A stretch of DNA of 64,000 bases from Linderina pennispora. Lineage: Eukaryota; Kickxellomycota; Kickxellomycetes; Kickxellales; Kickxellaceae. The position numbers and the translations under genes are program-made. This document shows, piece by piece, positions 10,491 to 22,467 of the stretch. Below the pieces are notes generated by a model that was not told the DNA's origin, did not search any database, and worked only from the letters and a program-made list of their open reading frames with translations. The DNA is taken from NCBI RefSeq assembly GCF_002104995.1, contig NW_024468263.1:248001-312000 (forward strand), read 5' to 3'. Within the stretch, counting starts at the first letter, position 1; every line of letters begins with the position of its first letter.

Positions 10491-10684
10491 TGTCCCTGAC
10501 GTCGACATGTCAGCCGAATCAGGTGACAGAAATCCAGGTGCCAACGAGAGCCCCGCTACAGCCTACGATATGGAGGTAGAGTCTAGCCTCTGATAAGTTG
10601 CACAGACGGCGTATTGAAACACCCTGCGCAACTCGTCTATTCCCTTTCCTCTTTTCTTTAGTATTAAATTTACCTTTTAAAAAT
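10491..10684 (+). repeat. Dispersed repeat R3, copy a (ORF tail plus 3' flank)
   Basis: It matches 27930-28127 in direct orientation (GTGCCAACGAGAGCCC, ACAGCCTAC, ATGGAGGTA). In copy a the first 100 bases stay open and end ATAYDMEVESSL, with TGA at 10591-10593. In copy b the same peptide is disturbed by a base deletion. The similarity continues about 95 bases past the stop. A conserved protein tail plus conserved 3' flank fits the 3' end of a mobile element. Confidence 0.6.
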
Positions 10685-10689
10685 CTACA

Positions 10690-12240
10690 CATAAACAAAC
10701 ACAACAGTGTCAATAATTATTTTCAATTGTCCTTTTAAACAGCAGCAAATATATGCAGGCTAGCCATAAATACTGGGCAGCCCAGAATCTGATCAGGAAG
10801 CATGATTAATCTTATAATTTGGATTACAGGCAATACAAGCTGTTTTCAAACTGTCCAAGCACGATCAACAGCTGATATCGAGTTTAGCAGCCCGCCTATG
10901 TCCGTCATTTCATGGCATAGCGCCATTCCAAGATCCGATTGCATCGGGCCTACATAATTGCATGACTTTCCCATTCTGCTATCTCGCATGTCTGTGGCCG
11001 AAGAGCTAATTAGCCTCCATACCACCGCCGGCAACTATAGCGCGATTAGGTAGTCCGCTGTCACTTGCTGCAGCTCCACTTGGATTGACACCAGAAGCAA
11101 CCCTGCTGCAGCAGCCTAGGGGGTAGCCTAGGGGGTAGCCCTAGGGGGCAGCCAGCCAGAATCGATAGCGCTGGGATCAAACAGCCAACTAGAAAATCCC
11201 TGCACGTCGGCGACGTCGTGCCAGCATATTCACGTACCCCTGAACTGCGTCCAGAGTCAGGCTGGGTCTATCTGTTCTATCGTACGTCATCTACTGTGAG
11301 CATAGTGTGTATTGAAAAACTGAGCCATCCGCACAGCTTTGGAGAACTCTTCTATATGCACCTCTCGAGGTGACAAGTGGCTAGCTGGAGTTCATCGATG
11401 TGGGAAAAAAAGCTCGGAGAGACGATTTATCACGCTAGGCTGAAACGTCTCCTCAGCCGATTAGTAGCTAGGCGTTTCATATGAAAATGACCTCCCTGTA
11501 ACTTGCTAGCCGACCCTTGGGCGATTTTACTCATCGCCATTTGCGAGCTGATGTCGCTATCGATGGACCTCGGAAGCGCAGAGAGAATGGCCACAGTGCC
11601 TCTGCTTGCCAATGCCCAGCCGTGTTGGAATGTGCCCTGTGCTGGGTTCCACCCACGCCGCCCTGTGCCGCCCAGTAGCACCGGCTGCTACTGCTCACTA
11701 CAACATAGCCGCTTGTGCAATCGATGGCAGCGCTGATGGACACCAGATAAGGCTTCACAGTGCTAGCTGGCGGTGTGGATGCTGCGTCCAGAGTCAACGT
11801 GTGCCAGGGGTAGTGGTTATCGCTGCTCCATCACGCATGCCAGAGCTAGAGAAAAAGCCCAGAGCGCAAAAAAACTCGCCGTGCATTATCGCGTCCAGGA
11901 TCAGTCGTGATAGCGGCTTCTGCAGCGCCTGCCCCGAGCGGGAGGGTCCTTGACACATGTCCGGCCGCGGAAAATCGAGGAATGAATGGGCCGGGTCGCC
12001 TGCCACCCCCCTGCCCCCGGCTGCAAGCAGCAGGTTCTCCATCAGCGGCGGCATCCGCCCAATTGCAGCGCGGCGATCTGTTCCTGATACGCTATCAGCG
12101 GCCATCAGCTGGCTCGTGCTTTCTCTTCTAGCAGCCGCCCGCACGCTGCAGGCCACAAAAATCCCGGGGCGTGTTCTTGCTGGGCTGCACGAATTGCAAG
12201 ACTTTTGGCGCTTTCTCTCACACTGTGCATATGGCCGCAC
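10690..12240. other. Long intergenic region upstream of the C2H2 gene
   Basis: About 1.5 kb without a convincing gene. A short imperfect tandem array of CTAGGGGGTAGC-type units sits at about 11117-11155. The reading frames that cover 11794-12621 on the minus strand have no recognisable content and overlap the start of the zinc-finger gene, so they are not annotated. Confidence 0.5.
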
Positions 12241-12249
12241 CGCGTGCTC

Positions 12250-12257
12250 TATAAAAA
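12250..12257 (+). promoter_or_regulatory. TATA box of the C2H2 factor gene
   Basis: TATAAAAA lies 126 bases upstream of the ATG at 12383, in the sequence CTCTATAAAAAGGAC. It is followed by a pyrimidine-rich leader. Confidence 0.55.
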
Positions 12258-12382
12258 GGACTCGGTGCTCGGGACTCCAGCGATATCTTTTCCTCCGAAA
12301 TATTATAGCCAGACTTTTTTCCTTCTTGGTCCTTTGCCAGCAGCCTGAGCACATTAAAATCACAGCTCCAAACACAGAAAAC

Positions 12383-13173
12383 ATGGACGTCTGTTCCCTC
12401 ATCGATACCCACACCCACACCGCCGCCGATGCTGCCGCCGACAGCTGCTGCGCCGACGCTGCGCCGGGCAAGTCGTTTGCCTGCTCGTGGCACAACTGCG
12501 ACCGCTCATTTGCGCGCAAGTCGGACCTGGTCCGCCACTTCCGCATCCACACCGGCATCAAGCCATTCGAGTGCCCATGGGCTGGCTGCGAGAAGCGCTT
12601 CATCCAGCGCTCGGCCCTCAAGGTCCACTACCGCACGCACTCTGGCGAGCGCCCGCACACCTGCGAGGTCTGCGAGCGTAGCTTCAGCGACTCGTCCTCG
12701 CTGGCGCGCCATCGCCGCACCCACACCGGTGTTCGGCCGTACGGCTGCGAGCACCCCGGCTGCAGCAAGCGGTTCACCCGCAAGACCAGCCTGCGCAAGC
12801 ACATGCAAACCCACGATCCGGACCTACACCAAGCCGCGTCGCCGCTCCAGCGTGGAGACTGTTGCTGCCGGGTCTCCCTATGCACTCGGACATGTCGTCG
12901 CCGCAGACTGCTCCGGTCAGCCGCCAGACCTCGCCTGCCTTTAGTGTGCAGTTCATGACCACTCCGTCGCCCCGCCCTGCTCACCGCGAGCTGGCTCAGT
13001 ACCACTACGAGCCTCAGATGTACACTTTCAAGCAGATGAGCCCGGTCTACGCTGCCGCCCCCAGATCGCCCTTGGACAGCGGTGCCAGCTCAGCCTCGAC
13101 TGCCTGCAACAGCCCAGCCATGTACGGCCACCCGGGCACTGTGCTGCCGCCGATCAGCTCTCTGCTGCACTAA
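12383..13173 (+). CDS. C2H2 zinc-finger transcription factor, four fingers
   Basis: From the ATG at 12383 the protein has an alanine-rich leader, then four C2H2 fingers (residues about 33-145). Their cores are CSWHNCDRSF, CPWAGCEKRF, CEVCERSF and CEHPGCSKRF, each closed by H-x3-H, with TGEKP-like linkers (HTGIKPF, HSGERPH, HTGVRPY). This is a nuclear DNA-binding domain of the TFIIIA/Zap1 style. After the fingers the frame shifts by +1 near 12815 (TYTKPRRRSSVETVAAGSP) and again near 12870, to end with a Pro/Ser/Tyr-rich tail and TAA at 13171-13173. Both shifts are one-base insertions and are probably sequencing errors, giving about 262 residues. Target genes are unknown. Confidence 0.8.
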
Positions 13174-14331
13174 ATCCCGCCATATGTACATATCTTTTCT
13201 ATGCGACTTGTAAATACACCACACCAATTCCACTGCCTTTCACCAATATACGCGTATGTACGTACAGTTAGCCAGCTGATTGGGAATGGTGAGCGAGCAG
13301 GCCAGTGCGCCATGGAGGCTGCGTGCTTTGTGGACACGCTAGCGTCATTCAGCAGGCCACGGAAAATGCCCCTCCCCACCTGCTCGCTGTCAGCAATGGG
13401 GAGATACTCTGCATTTCAAATGGTTCATTCCGACGATTCCCGCACATACCACCGCCCACTCAAGAATTCATCTTCCAGTGACCTATATCGATTGTTGGGG
13501 AGACTGGCCAACGCTCCGCAGCGCCAGCTAATTTTACTATCGTCAGCACATATTAGTCCTGTAAACGTGCCCCATTGGCGACGTGCTTATTCGGTGCCGC
13601 CGGCTCCCCAAAGGCTAGAGGCCCAACTAAACCCCGGCGCACAGATCCGCACGACGATGACGAGCTGTGACCATCCCCGGGGTTAACTGGCCAATTGCCC
13701 AGTGGGGGGGTGGTCAGCGCATGTGCGTCTGGTTTCATATGAGTCAACTCTCTCCGCTTTAGAAGCCTAAACCTTTGGGGAGGGGACGCATTGCTTTCCA
13801 AAGCGGCCCACAGGCGAAATTCCGCTAGCTATCAGTGCAGCGATCGGGGACAGCGCCAGCGGATTCTGGTTGGGCATTAATTGTCGACACACCCGCCAAA
13901 CAAAAATGGCGAAATATCCGGTGAAACAATCAGTTGAGTCCTCCCCAATGGGCTGTGGTCTGAGTGTCCACCCCCACAGTGCTCAGGCCTAGCCGACACC
14001 CGTGCGCAATCCCTTCGCTCAGGCTCTGCACTGGCCGAAGATGGGCCGGCGATCCGCATAGGCCTGGAAATAGGCGATGTGCCAAGGGGGAGATGATGCA
14101 ATGATGTGTCTCGGGGGTTGCATGCATACTAGCGTTAATCCCAATGAGGAAACGTGGGCATGACACGATACAATGCGTGCGGGAGAGCATCAGTTTGCCG
14201 GACAGGCGTAGGGCAGAAGCTAAATCTAATTTTTGAAGGCACCTAGGTAGTATCTAAATTATTAGACCTAGCTGGCATGTAAGCAATGGGCGTGAAGGCT
14301 GTTTGGGGTGCACTGGGTGTCGTGCTCTTTG
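13174..14331. other. Intergenic, no gene seen
   Basis: About 1.2 kb. The 13201-13686 plus-strand frame has no recognisable domain and no codon pattern like its neighbours, so it is left out. Confidence 0.45.
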
Positions 14332-14538
14332 CTACATGCAATGAGTTGTCCCCGAAGCCATGGTCATGCAGCGCTGGTTGGCACCACACGCAACAGTTGT
14401 CCATTTGCCGCTGATGCAGTGACGGATGATCGACTTGTTTCCTGGAACGCACTGTGCTTGATTGCCCCTGCAGGACTGGCAGAGCGTGGTTGCAACGCAG
14501 GAAAAGAGCACAACGATGATTCCGTTCAAAAGATGCAT
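14332..14538 (-). CDS. Small secreted six-cysteine protein (CBM19-like)
   Basis: The 68-residue product starts at the ATG at 14536-14538 with a hydrophobic signal peptide (HLLNGIIVVLFSCVATTLC). The mature domain has cysteines in the order C..C..C..C..C..C, with ISGKWTTVACGANQRC and ending MASGTTHCM. The spacing and the x-x-G-x-W-x-x-x-x-C block resemble chitin-binding CBM19 modules, such as the C-terminus of yeast chitinase. It is therefore a candidate secreted, cell-wall or chitin-binding protein. A close paralogue lies at 16766-16969. A weak TATA-like TAAATAG sits about 65 bases upstream. CBM19 membership is inferred from pattern only. Confidence 0.65.
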   Translation of the reverse strand: MHLLNGIIVVLFSCVATTLCQSCRGNQAQCVPGNKSIIRHCISGKWTTVACGANQRCMTMASGTTHCM

Positions 14539-15321
14539 GCTTGTCTTGACGATCTGAAGGAAAGGAGTCAATGAGGTGCTTTTGCCTATCCCACCCACAG
14601 TGGGCTATTTAGCCAGAATCAAGTATGTCTGCAGACCAGGGACACTACTCAGTTGCGCCGGCTGCCATACTGGCCAGAATCGCAGATAGGTCTGCTGTAG
14701 GTTTGTAGTTAATATCCGGTCATTAATGCCCCCAGTGCCTACGATTATCCTGCCCAGACCACTGCCACCATATATCGAACTGGACATGTGGCCCAAATCG
14801 CCATGTGGTCAGCTCATTGCATGAGGGATTTTTGCTCATCATCTGGTGATGGATTACCACTGCTCAGTGCTGCTGCTGATTACATTACCCAGTCCTGCAC
14901 TTCTGGCGGACAGAGTGGATTGCCATGCATTTGCATATCCGCAGCCGTGCCTTCCTCGAGCTTGATTTCCTGTCGCATGCATTTGCGTCATCAATTAAGA
15001 ATACCGCAAACCCAATGGAGTCGCTTGCAGTCTAACCTAATTTGTCTCTTTTACATAGGCGCCATTCATATTCAACCACTTTTTCTGGAAAACGGCACCA
15101 TGTAATGACACTAGTCTAATATTGTGGAACAGTGAAGCCTAGCAGGCGCAGCGTTGCGCTTCCATTAATAGATACAAAATCACATGAACGTGAATAGAAT
15201 AATGAGCCAAGTCAGTTGCCATCGATATAGCGGCAAAGTATGATACCTAGGGCACTTTTTTCTTTGCTCTTTTTCTATACAGTTTTCGTTTTTGCATTTC
15301 ATTCTCACTGTCTTTCTATAT

Positions 15322-15771
15322 ATGCCACAAAGCACAACCATGCCCACAGGCAGTCATATCACCAAGCCGCGTTGGCTGCCAAACGAAGCGGACAGGACGC
15401 TTCACTTGCTGAACAAAAATATAGTCAGGGCAGTCAACCTTGCAGAGCTCCGCAAAGGTCTGGAAAGCGAGCTGGAACGCTATACTCTCTTCCCTCAGCG
15501 ATCTACCTATCAGCTGCGGATGAAGGCGAGGGCAGATCTTACGACTATTCGTAAGAGCGAGGAGCGGATCGTTTTCGGTATCGGTATGCTCTGCGTGAAA
15601 CTTTGCGATAAAGTAGCAGATAGTTACCATGATGACAAACGGAAAAAGCAACTTCAGCGAGTTACTGAGTGGCTGGGTAGGGAGATTGATGACCAATTCA
15701 GGCATGCTATGAGAACTATCTGGCCTGCATATGTAATAATGCCATGGCTGTTCACTGAGTATAGTGAGTGA
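15322..15771 (+). CDS. Orphan helical protein, paralogue of the gene at 16087
   Basis: From the ATG at 15322 the frame encodes 149 residues and ends in a TGA at 15769-15771. After a short N-terminus (HITKPRWLPNEADR) the protein is mostly amphipathic helix, rich in Arg, Lys, Glu and Leu. Segments such as AELRKGLESELERY and RVTEWLGREIDDQFRHAMRTIW have counterparts at the same positions in the gene at 16087. There is no signal peptide or membrane segment. I do not recognise the family. Confidence 0.55.
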   Translation: MPQSTTMPTGSHITKPRWLPNEADRTLHLLNKNIVRAVNLAELRKGLESELERYTLFPQRSTYQLRMKARADLTTIRKSEERIVFGIGMLCVKLCDKVADSYHDDKRKKQLQRVTEWLGREIDDQFRHAMRTIWPAYVIMPWLFTEYSE

Positions 15772-16086
15772 AGCAGTAGCAGCCTATTGCAGGCGATCCA
15801 TCTAGCTCTTGCATTGTGTTTCTTTTAATTCACCTCACTAGCACTTTATAGTTGCTGAACACCAATGTAGCGTTTGCTGTATGCCTGTGTGCATCATGTG
15901 AAGGGGCGGTAAAGTCCCAAAACCTAAGGCTTTTTACCTGAGTTCATTTATAATCGCCCTGGCAGGTTGGGCCATGCAAAGACAGTGTACAGCACTTCAA
16001 TTTATTTCCCGAGTTCAATTCAGCCTTGCTCCTAGTAGCTTTTCGCAGCGCTTTACCGCATATTAGGGTAGTAGATATTGTACCAC

Positions 16087-16552
16087 ATGGATTTTGAGGA
16101 TACGCTCAACTTTGAGAATCTATCTATCTCGGAACCTGGCCCCATCACAGCGCCTGGCTGGTATGCCGATGACTCGGGTGGTTTGCTTGCCTAAGGTCAA
16201 CCTGCAACTGCGGGCAACCAAAGATGTCATTAATCGCTGTAACTGGCTACGCAATATGATTGAAGAAGAGCTGCACAGCTGGACTGAAGACTCTCTAAAC
16301 ATGCGCGAGGATCTGGAGCGCAGGCTGAGGTTGGTTGAGCAGCGAGAGATTGCTCAGTTTCTCGAACTCGGCTGCGCATGCTACGAGCTGTGGGGAAGTT
16401 TTCGCCCACCTGACGAGATGGAAAGAGAAATGTACACTCAGCAGATGATGGATACCTGGTTGCGCAATGAACTAGAGATGCAATTCCGGGACTATCTGCA
16501 GACAACCCGCAAGGTCAGGACTTTTGTGCATTGGATATATGAGGGCGTGTAG
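16087..16552 (+). CDS. Orphan helical protein, paralogue of the gene at 15322 (one frameshift)
   Basis: The ATG at 16087 opens MDFEDTLNFENLSISEPG, with ITAPGWYADDSG aligning to ITKPRWLPNEADR of the upstream paralogue. A one-base insertion near 16180 moves the frame. It then continues as CLPKVNLQLRATKDVINRCN through EMQFRDYLQTT to the TAG at 16550-16552. The restored length would be about 154 residues, matching the 149 of its neighbour. The two share a helical layout but only weak identity, so the duplication is old. Function is unknown. Confidence 0.55.
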
Positions 16553-16765
16553 TAATATTTGTGATGTAGGGTGAACGATTACAGAACGAGCACTTGCCAG
16601 GAATTGGGCTGTGGGGGTTGGGAAAGAAGCAGCACTTGTGCAGCTGGTTCCGATCTTGTCGCTTGTTCTGTATTTGCAGTCTCTCCTACAGATATAGCTC
16701 TTGAGCTTGGTATATAATAGGACGAACAAATTTATTGATTCCTCGTGTAAAGCTTGTTTCGAGAG

Positions 16766-16969
16766 TTACATGCAATGGACCATCCCAGGCATCATTGTCA
16801 TGCAGTGCTGGTTAGTGCCGCACGGAAGAGTCTCCCACGAGCCATGGTTGCAGTGCAGGAGCACCCTGTCATTGCCTGGCTTGCACTGAACTTCGCTGCC
16901 CTGGCAAGCATGGGCAGCAGCAGCGAAAGCAAAGACGGAGGCAATGAGGGTCTTGATTGAGAAAAGCAT
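16766..16969 (-). CDS. Small secreted six-cysteine protein (CBM19-like), second copy
   Basis: The 67-residue product begins at the ATG at 16967-16969 with a clear signal peptide (LFSIKTLIASVFAFAAAAHA). The mature part starts CQGSEVQCKPG and continues with HCNHGSWETLPCGTNQHC, ending MMPGMVHCM. Six cysteines and the HGSW block match the pattern of CBM19 chitin-binding modules. It is clearly paralogous to the gene at 14332. A TATA-like GGTATAAGT lies about 100 bases upstream on the minus strand. Probably secreted; chitin or cell-wall binding is inference. Confidence 0.7.
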   Translation of the reverse strand: MLFSIKTLIASVFAFAAAAHACQGSEVQCKPGNDRVLLHCNHGSWETLPCGTNQHCMTMMPGMVHCM

Positions 16970-17492
16970 AGAAAAATATAGAAGTAGTATGGAAGTAGCG
17001 TGGAAGTAGTGTGGAAAGAAAAGCAGCTTGTTATGAGCAGATAAGCCAATGCGCGCAGAGGGATCCCTACTTATACCCCTTCCATGGCAACTCCAGAATT
17101 CGGGCATTTTTCCATCAAGGGCCCCTGTACTGAGAGCGGATGTAACGGCCATTGAGTATTCAGCACATGCAAATGCATTTGGTCTAATACCCCCCAAACA
17201 CCTGAGTCGTGAGAATTGGGGATCAACCCAGCGAATATGGCAGTGATCCTCGTCCCTCCCTCTTGTGAAGTACCACTGCTTTCTAAACCTCGTGGGCTTT
17301 TATATATGGTGCTAGCTACTGGCTGCTGGCTGCTTAGCACTCTTACAATGTGGAGTATCTATGATGTGGGCAATATCCAGACGAGTGGTGGCATGATTGG
17401 ATTTAATTAGATGTATGCACAGACGACGATTGGTATGTAGACGCTGTCAATTCTTGCATAGCGTGATCACCGCCTGGTGAGAGGCAGATATC

Positions 17493-18446
17493 GTGCATCT
17501 AGTCCCACTTCCCATAGCAGTCTCAGTATGTACTTCTTTCTACAGCAATATGTATAAGGTATCCCAAAGCAGACCAGTTCTGATGAGGGTAATCGATATA
17601 TTCTATTACGACTGCTACCCCGAAGATGAGTATCGGATGGGAGACAACAACTTGTGCATATGCCAGCCAATAGGCTTGCGTGTGCACTCCTATGGAGAAA
17701 ACCACAATTCCACTGTACCATTGAGCTCCACAAGGAGCCATGTGAAGAATCTACTTTCAGTTCTACATCTAGAAACTCTGGTGAGGTCTCTTTTGGCGAC
17801 TGCATTGTCAGTTTCTGCCACAAGGATCGATCTTATTTGTGAGCCAAACAAGTATAATAGCAGGGTAGCCATTGAAACGCTAAACACCCATAAGGTCGGA
17901 CGATGTTCAGGCTGTGTTTGAGGTGTCTGGCCTTTTTGAGCTTTGTCTTCCGCGACTACACACCATCAACACAAGCATATTCAGCGGACTGTACAGTGAC
18001 CCGTCGGCTGAAATCATGAAGCTCCCCAGTGCTATTGACCACATAATATGCAGGCATCTACACGTTGACGATGTGCAGACATACTATCTGCAGTCGCGCA
18101 TCCCCTAGATTCGACTACGACCCGCATGAGGCATTTACACAAAGGCTACCTGGTCTACGTGGAATTTCTCTCCTAAGATGTTCTGGTAAACGACATGGCA
18201 TGGACCTCATTTCAATATCAGAAATCTCTTTGTATTGAATACAAGGGGTGTCCCATTGACGATCTACTGCCCAAGGTGAACATGGACGTGGTCCAGAAGT
18301 TGGCGTTGGCGGGATTCGTTATTAGCTGCTTGTATTCATTATTCTGTGGCCGGTATGAGCAAGAGGCTCATCTTCCGCATCTGTTGGAGCTGAGAATAGA
18401 GCGAGCAGACTGGGATGATGCAGTGGTGGCGCCAGAGAATACCTAA
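17493..18446 (+). pseudogene. Degenerate gene, possibly an F-box/LRR-like relative
   Basis: Three coding-like stretches follow each other with frame changes. The first is 17550-17890 (MRVIDIFYYDCYPEDEY). The second is 17890-18108 (DDVQAVFEVSGLFELCLPRL). The third is 18195-18446 (DDLLPKVNMDVVQKLALAG, HLPHLLELRIERADWDD). The last part has LRR-like spacing similar to Coemansia-type F-box/LRR families. At least two frame breaks and one stop are needed to read through. The assignment is weak. Confidence 0.35.
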
Positions 18447-18816
18447 TACATAGTGGTTAGGTGTCCTATGATGCAAAGGGTGGTCACGGATGCTGGGTGT
18501 CTCCTGGCATATAATCTAGTGAAGTAACTGTACCCTGGACTGGCGATGTACGACCTCACTGACACTGGAACCATGGCTGAGTACCGTAAAGATCGTTTGT
18601 GATTTGCTTGATACCGTGATGGAACCATCCGACCCCGCTAGCTCCTTGGTCCCTCTCCTGATCAATCGCCTGATCCGAACACTAAAGTCTCTGTCACTGG
18701 TCCCGTTTTAAACCGTTTATTCAAATTTCGCCAGTGACAAACCAGCTCTCTTTCATTACGATACAGAGCCTTCGCTACTTCAAGGATAAAATTAAGTTTG
18801 TGTAGCGCTCTACATT

Positions 18817-20319
<1,503 letters not shown>

Positions 20320-20722
20320 TTATCTGCACGGATGTGAGTTCGATGTGAGCATTGCATGGGAGCTCGCCATTAACTCCGCAGCCTATTGGCCTGTGGCCTC
20401 TCGGTCAATGTTCAGGTGGTTGCCTGTTTGGAACTTCTGCGCGAATCCTGGTAAAGTACCAGTGACTCTATCTCCCGGCCAGCTTTGTGAAAACCGAGGG
20501 CATGACATGGTTAGTCACCAACCCCGCCAGTGCTTGGCTGGTCCAGGTTCCGTTCTGCGAGAGCCACCCCAGATCTACCTCCGGAACACCGAATCCCATT
20601 CTGTTCACTCCTGGCCGCTTTCAGTGACTTTAATCTGGAAAAATAAAATTGTGCGATCCCAAGCGAATTATTTATCCCTATCTCTTCGCTCTCGCCTCGC
20701 TGCTCAATGTATTTTTAAAAAA

Positions 20723-21359
20723 ATGGACATGTCCAATGTGCCCAGCACCACAGACGCCTCGACACACGCGCGCATTCCCTGCGAATGGTACAATTGCCCG
20801 GCAGACTTCCCACAGCAGTACGAATTGGCCGCGCATCTTCTGGCCGACCATGTCGGCAAGGGCAAACGCAGCGCATATTTCTGCGCCTGGACAAACTGCG
20901 AGACGCCGTTTTCCGACCGGCGCCAATTAATCGAGCATCTGGCGGTGCATACCTGGCAAGCGCTCCTACCTGTGCCCGGCAGACAACTGCGGCAAAGTCT
21001 ACAAGCGCGCCGATTTTCTCCAAAAGCACATTCGCGCTCACGACACCCGCGAATCCCGCGCTGCCCGCAAGCGCGCGCGCATTGCACCCGATAATGGCTC
21101 GGAGTCTTCAGAGGACGCGCCACTGGCTGTGGTCGCCAGGCAGGCCAACCGGTCGGACCACGAGGACACCGAGACTGAGGATGAGGAGGCTGTGTTTGCG
21201 AGGCCGCAGAGGGAGGCCGAGCGCCTGCTGGAGGCAAAGCTGAGTGCTTTGAGGGGCGAGGTCGAGCAGCGGCAGCAGCTGCTGGAGGACATTCGTGTGA
21301 AGACGCGCCGTGTACGCTTGGAGAATGATATTATTATTGATGCCCTGGAGCGAGGGTAG
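20723..21359 (+). CDS. C2H2 zinc-finger protein with C-terminal coiled coil (one frameshift)
   Basis: Starting at the ATG at 20723 the protein has three C2H2 fingers: CEWYNCPADF, CAWTNCETPF and CPADNCGKVYKRADFLQKH. It then has a basic stretch (RESRAARKRARIAP), an acidic region, and a C-terminal coiled coil of about 45 residues (AERLLEAKLSALRGEVEQ to ENDIIIDALERG). A single extra T at about 20953 breaks the linker; without it the text reads HTGKRSYLC, the standard finger linker, so the insertion is almost certainly an error. Restored length is 211 residues. It is a likely DNA-binding regulator that dimerises through the coiled coil. It is divergent from MET17 with a 586-bp gap, so shared control is possible but not shown. 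Confidence 0.8.
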
Positions 21360-21534
21360 CCATGTAAAAGCTCGTGCGGGGTTTTCAATAGATTTTACCC
21401 ATCCTAGCGCTGTTACTTGCATGCTACGGACCTGTAAGCCACGCAGGCAGGTAGGGCTGTGATAGTGCGTTTTATGCATTTTGAAAAATTCAGATTCCGA
21501 AAACAGAACGGATTTTAGTCTGGATTCTGGGTAT

Positions 21535-21633
21535 GCCCTATTAACTCAGTCGGTTAGAGTGTCGTGCTTATAGCTTAGCAAGAGCTATGTTTGAGTCACG
21601 CGATGGCCGCCAGTTCGATCCTGGCATAGGGCA
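21535..21633 (+). tRNA. tRNA-Ile (anticodon UAU) with 25-nt intron
   Basis: The acceptor stem GCCCTAT pairs with ATAGGGC (21626-21632). The D stem is ACTC/GAGT. The anticodon stem TCGTG (21562-21566) pairs with CGCGA (21599-21603). The anticodon TAT is at 21569-21571. The five-base T stem GCCAG/CTGGC encloses TTCGATC. The intron is 21573-21597, at the canonical position after base 37. The variable loop is TGGCC and the discriminator is A. A run of five T follows at 21634-21638 as the Pol III terminator. The internal B box is GTTCGATCC. Confidence 0.93.
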
Positions 21634-21638
21634 TTTTT
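21634..21638 (+). terminator. RNA polymerase III terminator
   Basis: TTTTT lies directly after the discriminator base of tRNA-Ile. Confidence 0.8.
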
Positions 21639-21784
21639 GCCTCCCACCGAAAAACGTGTGGCTTAGCCAGTGCCACAATAGACGATTCCAAGGACAAAGG
21701 AGGCTGTCAAATGCCTTTTTTTGTCGTTTTTAGGGAGAAAGGGTTGCTAGTCCCTTCCGCCTCCTTTTTTTACACACCGCAGCG

Positions 21785-22251
21785 ATGCCATCCGAGACCG
21801 AGGACAATACCACGATCCGATTGCCGGCGCTTCCGTGTCTCGAGCTGCGCACGCACGAAAAGCGCGGACGCGGGGTGTTCACGCGGCAGCCAATCGCCAG
21901 GGCACATTGGTGCACATATCGCCAGTGCTTTTGTTTGACCACAGCGAATACAATGCGCACGGGCAGTACACGAAGCTCGACGACTACACGTACAAGTGGC
22001 CAGGCGGCTTTGCATTGGCGCTGGGCCTGGGCAGCATGTTCAACCACGAGCCGTTTGGGCACGAGAACATTGGGTTTATGCGGGACGTGGAGCGCGGGGT
22101 GATCCGGTATACAGCGCTCCGGGACATTGCAGCAGACGAGGAGCTGTGTATCTGCTATGGCTCGCACGTGTGGTTTGAGGTCGAGACGAGGAACGCCGAG
22201 GCGGAGGTCGAGGAAACGGAAACCGATTTGCTTGCGTGCTTTGACCTGTGA
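21785..22251 (+). CDS. Stand-alone SET-domain protein (one frameshift)
   Basis: The product is about 155 residues, almost all SET domain. It has the N-terminal block RGRGVFTRQPIA, the central FNHEP (SET NH motif) and ADEELCICYG at the C-terminus. The usual post-SET cysteines are absent. A missing G in a G run at about 21900 breaks the frame; with it the text reads PIARGTLVHISPVLLF. Such proteins are protein-lysine methyltransferases using S-adenosylmethionine, but histone and non-histone substrates cannot be told apart here. The ATG at 21785 is 150 bases after the tRNA gene. This is the only clear single-base deletion among the broken genes. Confidence 0.78.
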
Positions 22252-22467
22252 TAAATAAATGCGGTGCAGCGAGCAAAGCATACCCAGTGACTGGACACAT
22301 GCGCAGTGGCGGTGGTTAATTAACAAAAAACACACCAGGTTTGACTCTGCCCGCACGGTTTCTGCGCTATTTCATCTTTCTCCCTTTGCAGCTTTCGAAT
22401 TTCAATTGCCAACTTTCTTCCTCACACGCTTGTACATTACTACTCTCTTGTTTTACACGGCACATAT

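Noticed and set aside
11794-12621. 275-codon minus-strand frame overlapping the C2H2 gene start
   Set aside because: No domain, crosses the clear TATA box and leader of the zinc-finger gene, and is the shadow of GC-rich coding sequence.
13201-13686. 161-codon plus-strand frame after the C2H2 gene
   Set aside because: No recognisable segment, and it overlaps the likely 3' untranslated region of the preceding gene.
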